The notes below the pieces were generated by a model. The model was not told the DNA's origin, did no database searches, and saw nothing but the letters and a program-made list of their open reading frames with translations. From Eubacteriales Family XIII. Incertae Sedis bacterium (lineage in GTDB: Bacteria > Bacillota > Clostridia > Peptostreptococcales > Anaerovoracaceae): a stretch of 8,542 bases of DNA. The translations under genes and the position numbers were made by a program. This document shows, in pieces, positions 1 to 3,897 of this stretch. Positions within the stretch are counted from its first letter, which is position 1. Each line of letters starts with the position of its first letter. The stretch lies in NCBI GenBank assembly GCA_031278255.1, contig JAITKU010000019.1, positions 1 to 8,542 of the forward strand. Reading direction: 5' to 3'.

Positions 1-14
1 CCCCACTGACGCCT

Positions 15-59
15 ATGTTTTGAGGGGCGGCGGGCAAAGCCCTTGTCCCCTCAAAACAT
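15..59. repeat. Perfect 13-bp inverted repeat with a nested hairpin
   Basis: The arm ATGTTTTGAGGGG (15-27) is matched exactly by its reverse complement at 47-59. The 19-nt interval holds a second small stem, GGGC (32-35) and GCCC (39-42), around an AAA loop. There is no T-tract directly after the right arm, so it does not look like a simple rho-independent terminator. It sits in a gene-free region upstream of rpmF and may be the end of an upstream transcription unit, a cruciform-forming site, or one unit of a dispersed palindromic repeat. The pairing is seen directly; the role is unknown. Confidence 0.75.
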
Positions 60-68
60 CCGTTCAAC

Positions 69-118
69 AATTGAAGTGCGCCTTTGGCGCTTCAATTTTG
101 GACGGAGCCAAAATTGAA
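69..118. repeat. Two overlapping inverted repeats sharing a central arm
   Basis: A first hairpin pairs AATTGAA (69-75) with TTCAATT (91-97) and GCGCC (78-82) with GGCGC (86-90), with a TTT loop and a 2-nt bulge at 76-77. A second pairs TTCAATTTTGG (91-101) perfectly with CCAAAATTGAA (108-118) around a 6-nt loop. The bases 91-97 belong to both, so the two hairpins exclude each other. This resembles a switching structure or a composite palindromic repeat. It lies upstream of the proposed rpmF promoter, so it would not be in the rpmF transcript unless transcription enters from further upstream. Confidence 0.7.
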
Positions 119-172
119 ATACGACGCCTTTACCGTCTGCCGCCACGATTAAAACCCCCGCGTATTTTTTTG

Positions 173-202
173 TTGACAAAGCCCCGTGCGGGAATATATA
201 CT
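173..202 (+). promoter_or_regulatory. Probable sigma-A promoter of rpmF
   Basis: A perfect -35 hexamer TTGACA (173-178) is followed after 18 bp by TATACT (197-202), five of six bases of the -10 consensus. The surrounding bases are AT-rich compared with the genes. Transcription would start near 209, giving a leader of about 95 nt before the rpmF start. An alternative -10, TATATA at 195-200, would give a 16-bp spacer. Confidence 0.7.
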
Positions 203-212
203 GTAATAGCTG

Positions 213-230
213 TGCGCGCGAATGCGCGTG
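213..230 (+). other. Short GC hairpin in the rpmF leader
   Basis: CGCGC (215-219) can pair with GCGCG (224-228) around the loop GAAT, extended by two possible G-U pairs at the base. It lies just after the predicted transcription start. It could stabilise the 5' end of the mRNA or take part in control of rpmF, but nothing in the sequence proves a regulatory role. Confidence 0.35.
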
Positions 231-302
231 AGGAAATGTTTTTCATGTTTTTCGGATTTTCATTCTTCGGAAAACGTTCACGGACAGAAAGAGGTGAGTG
301 GT

Positions 303-485
303 ATGGCCGTTCCAAAGAGAAGGACTTCTAAAGCGAAGCGGGATTCGCGCAGGGCGCAGAATATGAAGCTGCACCCGCCGGGGCTTTCCGTATGCCCGCA
401 TTGTCATGAGCCCAAGCTTCCGCACAGGGTATGCCCCAATTGCAATTATTACGACGGAAAGGAAATCGTCGCGTCCGAATCATAG
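303..485 (+). CDS. rpmF: 50S ribosomal protein L32 (bL32)
   Basis: This 60-residue protein is bacterial ribosomal protein L32, a small component of the large subunit. The N-terminus MAVPKRRTSKAKRDSRRA is the highly conserved basic start of the family. Four cysteines (C31, C34, C44, C47) in two CPxC pairs form the zinc-binding form of the protein, rather than the zinc-free paralogue. The ATG at 303 is chosen because family members start exactly here and because GAGGTG (291-296) gives a ribosome binding site 6 nt upstream; the frame stays open back to 222 without family similarity. The gene has its own promoter at 173-202. The gene for the YceD/DUF177 protein, which often lies directly upstream of rpmF, is not present in the preceding 300 bases, so rpmF appears to be transcribed alone here. 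It converges with dapB. Confidence 0.97.
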   Translation: MAVPKRRTSKAKRDSRRAQNMKLHPPGLSVCPHCHEPKLPHRVCPNCNYYDGKEIVASES

Positions 486-592
486 ATTCCGGCCCGATCG
501 ACGGGCATCGCGGAAAATGTTCGCGCGACAGCCCGAGAAAACAGGTTGCTGTTCAGCCGCCCCGCACCGGACTTTGGGTGCGTGAAAGGCGT

Positions 593-612
593 TTGCGCGG
601 CAATTTTTTTTT
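593..612 (+). terminator. Weak candidate terminator after rpmF
   Basis: A minimal stem TTGC (593-596) and GCAA (600-603) with a GCG loop is followed immediately by nine T residues (604-612). A second stem further up, CGCACC (563-568) with GGTGCG (577-582), is separated from the T-tract by 21 nt. The position, between the convergent rpmF and dapB genes, fits a terminator, but the stem next to the T-tract is very short. No better rho-independent terminator is visible on either strand of this gap. Confidence 0.3.
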
Positions 613-626
613 GCGTCCGGCGCGCC

Positions 627-1394
627 TTAAACGCTTCCCGCGGACAGTAAATCGTCCATGCTGTAGAGTCCCGGCGGCTTCCCGGCCAGAAAGCGGGCGG
701 CCTTTACGGCGCCGAGGGCAAAGACCTTTCGCGAGAACACCGTATGCTTGATCTCCACCGTCTCATCGGGACCGAGAAACAGTACGCTGTGTTCCCCGGG
801 CAGGCTGCCGCCGCGGATCGCGTGTATGCCGAGGTCCGTGATTTTGCATTCGTCGTTCTTGCCGTGCCTGCCGAACACGAAGTCCTTTCGCACCGCGAGG
901 ACATCGTTGATCGCCTCGGCGATCATCAGGGCCGTGCCGCTCGGCGAATCCGTTTTTTTGCCGTGATGTTTCTCGATGATCTCGATGTTGAAATCCGATT
1001 CGAGCGCGGGCGCCGCGCGCCGCGCCGCGTGCAAGAGCGCGTTCACGCCGAGCGACATGTTTGCGCTCCGAAATACGGGGATTTGCGCGGAAGCGTCCTC
1101 GATACGCGCGCGTTCAAGGTCGCCGAGGGCGGTCGTGGCGACGACGGTCGGCGTCTTTGTGCGCAGACAGTATTCCAGCAGGGCGGGAACGGCGGTGAAA
1201 TGCGAAAAATCGATGAGGACATCCGCGCCGTGCGCGCAGTCCGCGGGATTCGTATAAAATTTAAAGGGCAACGGGGCGTCGCCGAATTTCGCGTCGAAAC
1301 CCGCGATGATCTGCAGGTCCGTCTCCGCCTCGATCACGGCGCGAAGCACGCTTCCCATCTTGCCGTTGACGCCGTTTATGATGATCTTTAACAC
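627..1394 (-). CDS. dapB: 4-hydroxy-tetrahydrodipicolinate reductase
   Basis: DapB reduces 4-hydroxy-tetrahydrodipicolinate with NAD(P)H to tetrahydrodipicolinate, on the cytoplasmic route to diaminopimelate (cell wall) and lysine. The 255-residue length is normal for the family. The N-terminal Rossmann motif GVNGKMG lies at residues 8-14. The catalytic signature EKHHGKKTDSPSGTA (141-155) holds the His-His pair (143-144), the lysines and the substrate-binding PSGTA loop. The C-terminal GSLPGEH and F-A-x-GA segments are also typical. The start is taken as GTG at 1394, which makes residue 1 directly precede the family's usual LKIIINGxxGxMG start and has a GGGGAGG ribosome binding site 5 nt upstream. 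The frame is open back to 1529 inside asd, but that extension reads as arginine-rich shadow sequence. The gene lies 53 nt downstream of asd and is probably co-transcribed with it. Confidence 0.96.
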   Translation of the reverse strand: MLKIIINGVNGKMGSVLRAVIEAETDLQIIAGFDAKFGDAPLPFKFYTNPADCAHGADVLIDFSHFTAVPALLEYCLRTKTPTVVATTALGDLERARIEDASAQIPVFRSANMSLGVNALLHAARRAAPALESDFNIEIIEKHHGKKTDSPSGTALMIAEAINDVLAVRKDFVFGRHGKNDECKITDLGIHAIRGGSLPGEHSVLFLGPDETVEIKHTVFSRKVFALGAVKAARFLAGKPPGLYSMDDLLSAGSV

Positions 1395-1399
1395 AGAAA

Positions 1400-1407
1400 C
1401 CTCCCCT
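1400..1407 (-). promoter_or_regulatory. Ribosome binding site fixing the dapB GTG start
   Basis: On the minus strand AGGGGAGG (1407 to 1400) is followed by a 5-nt spacer and GTG at 1394. This purine-rich site makes the GTG the preferred start over any upstream codon in the same open frame. Confidence 0.75.
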
Positions 1408-1447
1408 CGGCGAAGCCGCGTTCGCCTGCGCCGCTCGCGTCGTATGC

Positions 1448-2446
1448 CTACAGGATTTCGAGCAGTTTTTCCGCGATCTGCACGGCGTTGGTCGCCGCCC
1501 CCTTGCGGGTGTTGTCGGCCACCACCCATAGGTTCAGGCCGTTTTCGATGCTGAAATCGCGGCGTATCCTGCCGACGAATATCTCGTCGCGTCCGGCGGC
1601 GTCGCGCGCCAGCGGGTATTCGTTCTTCGACGGATCATCGACCACGACGATACCGGGGGCGGCGGCGAGCAGTTCTCTGATTTCCGAAAGCTCGAAAGGC
1701 TTTTCGAGTTCCGCGTTGACGGACTCGCTGTGAGAATTGAATACCGGCACGCGAACGGTTGTCGCCGTGACCGCGATACGGTCGTCGCCGAGTATCTTGC
1801 GGGTTTCGTTGATCATCTTCATCTCTTCTTTTGTATAGCCGTTGTCGAGAAAGGCGTCGATGTGGGGTAGGCAGTTGCCCGCGATCGCGTGGGGATAGGC
1901 GACCTTGCGGTCATTGCCTTTCAGCCCCTCTTCGAGATCGCGTATGCCCTTGAGTCCCGATCCGGAAACGGACTGATAGGTGGAAAACACGACGCGCTTG
2001 AGTCCGTATCTGTCGTAGAGCGGCTTCAGAACGGCCACGGCCTGTATCGTGGAACAGTTCGGATTCGCGATGATCCCCTTGTGCTTCGCGATTTCCTGCG
2101 GATTCACCTCGGGAACGATGAGGGGAACCTGCGGGTCCGCGCGCCAAGCGCTGCTGTTGTCCACGACCACGGTTCCTTTCGCGGCCGCGATCGGCGAGAA
2201 TCTTCCGCTCGTGCCGTCGCCCGCCGAGAAGAGCGCAATATCTATGGGTTTGTCGAATGCGTGTTCCGTGAGTTCCTCCACGACATATTCACGGCCTTGA
2301 AAGTCGATCTTTGAACCGGCGGATTTGGCCGAAGCCATCAGATACAGATGTTCATATGGGAAATTCCGTTTCGCGAGAACCTCCAGAAAGGTTCTGCCTA
2401 CAAGCCCCGTCGCCCCCACGACCGCCAAATTGGGTTTTCTCTGCAT
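1448..2446 (-). CDS. asd: Aspartate-semialdehyde dehydrogenase
   Basis: Asd converts L-4-aspartyl phosphate to aspartate 4-semialdehyde with NADPH, the branch-point step for lysine, diaminopimelate, threonine and methionine. The 332-residue protein has the N-terminal NADP-binding motif GATGLVG (11-17), the SAGDGTSG loop (74-81), the active-site motif NPNCSTI with nucleophile C131, and the proton-acceptor histidine H239 in the segment RVPVFNSHSESVN. Length and motif spacing match the family, and no key residue is missing. The ATG at 2446 is preceded by AAAGGAG (2465 to 2459 on the minus strand) at a rather long spacing of 12 nt. A promoter is visible at 2488-2516. The predicted leader is only about 35 nt, too short for a lysine riboswitch. 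dapB follows in the same direction; dapA, often present in such clusters, is not found in between. Confidence 0.97.
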   Translation of the reverse strand: MQRKPNLAVVGATGLVGRTFLEVLAKRNFPYEHLYLMASAKSAGSKIDFQGREYVVEELTEHAFDKPIDIALFSAGDGTSGRFSPIAAAKGTVVVDNSSAWRADPQVPLIVPEVNPQEIAKHKGIIANPNCSTIQAVAVLKPLYDRYGLKRVVFSTYQSVSGSGLKGIRDLEEGLKGNDRKVAYPHAIAGNCLPHIDAFLDNGYTKEEMKMINETRKILGDDRIAVTATTVRVPVFNSHSESVNAELEKPFELSEIRELLAAAPGIVVVDDPSKNEYPLARDAAGRDEIFVGRIRRDFSIENGLNLWVVADNTRKGAATNAVQIAEKLLEIL

Positions 2447-2487
2447 TTTTTCGCAATGCTCCTTTCATGTTGTTTGATATTTAAGAT

Positions 2488-2516
2488 ATTATACACGTAT
2501 GTGCCGCGATGCGCAA
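2488..2516 (-). promoter_or_regulatory. Probable promoter of asd-dapB
   Basis: On the minus strand a perfect -10 TATAAT lies at 2493 to 2488, with TTGCGC at 2516 to 2511 as a half-matching -35 at a 17-bp spacing. It is the only good -10 on this strand in the AT-rich gap and would start transcription near 2481. It is divergent from the antitoxin promoter, with 33 bp between the two -35 elements. Confidence 0.6.
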
Positions 2517-2547
2517 GTGTTTTGCGGATTCTGCGCCATAAAATGAC

Positions 2548-2585
2548 TATTGACACCGCATATAAATTTATATATAATGTCAATA
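2548..2585. promoter_or_regulatory. Dyad-symmetric operator-like site over the antitoxin promoter
   Basis: TATTGACA (2548-2555) is the exact reverse complement of TGTCAATA (2578-2585). Centred between them is a perfect 12-bp palindrome, TATAAATTTATA (2561-2572). Both share the same axis at 2566.5, so the whole 38-bp block is one nested dyad with only 5 bp on each side unmatched. It covers both the -35 and the -10 hexamer. Proteins of the RelB/DinJ ribbon-helix-helix family bind palindromes in their own promoters, so autoregulation by the product of the next gene is a reasonable inference. Confidence 0.65.
2550..2578 (+). promoter_or_regulatory. Perfect-consensus promoter of the antitoxin-like gene
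   Basis: TTGACA (2550-2555), a 17-bp spacer and TATAAT (2573-2578) match the sigma-A/sigma-70 consensus at all twelve positions. The expected start near 2584-2586 coincides with the beginning of the Shine-Dalgarno sequence AAGGAGGG (2585-2592), so the mRNA leader would be only about 14 nt. A promoter this strong suggests that it is normally repressed. Confidence 0.85.
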
Positions 2586-2598
2586 AGGAGGGATTGCT

Positions 2599-2814
2599 AT
2601 GGCCCAGATAAATGTAAATATACGCATGGACGAGGCGCTGAAACGCGATTTCGAGAATGTTTGCAATGAGATGGGACTGACTATGACAACGGCCTTTACC
2701 GTGTTCGCAAAGGCGGTGAGCAACAAGAAAGCGATACCGTTTCGGATTGCGGCGCAGCCGGCCCTCGCAAGGGAACGGCCGGCCCCGGAGGAAGCGGAGA
2801 TCCGGGCGGACTGA
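2599..2814 (+). CDS. RelB/DinJ-family antitoxin-like protein, no adjacent toxin
   Basis: The 71-residue product resembles the RelB/DinJ group of type II antitoxins. An N-terminal ribbon strand with alternating residues (about 3-11, QINVNIRMD) is followed by a helix (12-26, ending NEMGLTM) and a second helix (28-45) closing with the family-typical KKAIPF (43-48). This is a ribbon-helix-helix DNA-binding and dimerisation region. The remaining 23 residues are Ala/Pro/Glu-rich and do not resemble the usual toxin-wrapping tail; family members are commonly 80-100 residues long, so the C-terminus may be lost or diverged. AAGGAGGG (2585-2592) lies 6 nt before the ATG. No RelE/YafQ-like reading frame is found in the 187 nt before uppP. 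It may be an orphan antitoxin, a remnant of a toxin-antitoxin module, or a stand-alone regulator. The family call is fairly firm; function is inferred. Confidence 0.8.
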   Translation: MAQINVNIRMDEALKRDFENVCNEMGLTMTTAFTVFAKAVSNKKAIPFRIAAQPALARERPAPEEAEIRAD

Positions 2815-2985
2815 GGCGCGAAAACGCGTCGGCAAGGCCGCGTGAAAGGCGGAATTACAACGTCCGGCCGCCGTGAGCGCCGCCAAAAGACGGTAGGGCG
2901 CACATGGCATGAGGGGCTTTTGGGTATACCCGCGCCGTCCCATGAATTATTTTCGATTTTCGGCAGGTCCGATACAAGCGCAGGA

Positions 2986-2993
2986 AAGGAAGA
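2986..2993 (+). promoter_or_regulatory. Ribosome binding site supporting the uppP start at 3002
   Basis: AAGGAAGA ends 8 nt before the ATG at 3002. The earlier in-frame ATG codons at 2909 and 2942 lack a comparable site, so this one decides the start. Confidence 0.6.
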
Positions 2994-3001
2994 TCGCATA
3001 T

Positions 3002-3835
3002 ATGACATTTTGGGAATCCGTTATACTGGGTCTCGCACAGGGTCTTTCGGAATTTTTGCCGATCAGCAGTTCCGGCCATCTGGCCTTGCTGGAACATTTT
3101 TTCGGAATTGACGAGGACAGGGTCTTGTTCTTCGCGGCGCTTTTGCATCTGGGCACGCTGTTTTCGATATTCTTTGTGTACTATAAAGAAATAGGGGCGC
3201 TTCTGCGCGAACTCGGCGCCGTGTTTGCGGATATCTTCACGGGACGGGGTCCGCGCGTGAACGCGAACGAAACCCGGCGTCTGGGCTTTATGATCCTCGT
3301 CGCGACCGTGCCGACCGCACTCGTCGGCCTGCTGCTGCGGGATGTTTTTTCAAGGCTGTACGGCTCGCTCATCGCCGTCGGCGCGGGCCTTTTGATCACG
3401 GGGGGCATGATGTTCGTATCGGAGCGCGCGGGCCGCGGCGAGCGGGACCTGTCCGACGCGCGATTTTGCCACGCCTTTCTCATCGGCGCAATGCAGTCGA
3501 TCGCCCTGTGCCCCGGCATTTCACGGTCGGGCGCCACGATCACGGGCGGGCTGGCCGTGGGCATGAAGCGGGAACTCGCGGTGCGCTTCGCGTTCCTGAT
3601 TTCGATACCCTCCGTACTCGGCGCGATTCTCCTCGAAGCGCCGGACGCTTTTGCCGCCGGCGTGGAAAGCGCCGTGCTGCCGACGCTCGCCGCGGGCGTC
3701 GTCGTTTCGATGCTTTCGGGGTTTTTCGCGATCAAAACCATGATTCGCGTCGTTTCGATCGGAAAACTCCGCTATTTTTCATTTTACACTTGGGCGCTCG
3801 GCGCGGCCGTGATCGCGTACGCGCTGTTTCTGTAG
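3002..3835 (+). CDS. uppP: Undecaprenyl-diphosphate phosphatase (BacA/UppP family)
   Basis: UppP is an integral membrane enzyme that removes a phosphate from undecaprenyl diphosphate, recycling the lipid carrier for peptidoglycan and other wall polymers; overproduction gives bacitracin resistance in known members. The protein is 277 residues long, normal for the family. Both family signatures are present: QGLSEFLPISSSGHL (13-27), with the conserved glutamate E17, and PGISRSGAT (171-179), with the arginine R175. Hydrophobic segments occur near 44-61, 96-113, 122-140, 195-212, 225-243 and 258-276. The start at 3002 matches the usual family start MTFWESVILGLAQG; the open frame extends 31 codons upstream to 2909 with no family similarity. 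No clear promoter was seen in the 187-nt gap before it. The translocase gene follows 62 nt downstream, so co-transcription is likely. Confidence 0.96.
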   Translation: MTFWESVILGLAQGLSEFLPISSSGHLALLEHFFGIDEDRVLFFAALLHLGTLFSIFFVYYKEIGALLRELGAVFADIFTGRGPRVNANETRRLGFMILVATVPTALVGLLLRDVFSRLYGSLIAVGAGLLITGGMMFVSERAGRGERDLSDARFCHAFLIGAMQSIALCPGISRSGATITGGLAVGMKRELAVRFAFLISIPSVLGAILLEAPDAFAAGVESAVLPTLAAGVVVSMLSGFFAIKTMIRVVSIGKLRYFSFYTWALGAAVIAYALFL

Positions 3836-3897
3836 CGCAGGGGCTTGCCCGGGACGCCGCGGGGCTTCCCTAAGGCAATGCCGTATCGGAGACGGGG

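Noticed and set aside
20..331. A 103-codon plus-strand frame across the left repeats and the rpmF promoter
   Set aside because: It runs through the inverted repeats, promoter and leader, has no ribosome binding site and no protein-like composition.
492..506. Hairpin GCCCG-ATCGA-CGGGC after rpmF as a terminator
   Set aside because: The stem is only 5 bp and is not followed by a T-tract.
744..1391. A 215-codon plus-strand frame opposite dapB
   Set aside because: It is the complement of dapB, whose catalytic and nucleotide-binding motifs are intact; no independent support.
2447..2487. Possible lysine riboswitch or other leader RNA before asd
   Set aside because: The space between the predicted start of transcription and the asd ATG is about 35 nt and shows no stable structure.
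2922..2931. The palindrome GGGTATACCC upstream of uppP
   Set aside because: It is perfect but only 10 bp and isolated, with no promoter elements around it, so chance cannot be excluded.
2842..3111. An 89-codon frame after the antitoxin-like gene, considered as a toxin
   Set aside because: It has no RelE/ParE-like pattern and no ribosome binding site, and its second half is an out-of-frame reading of uppP.
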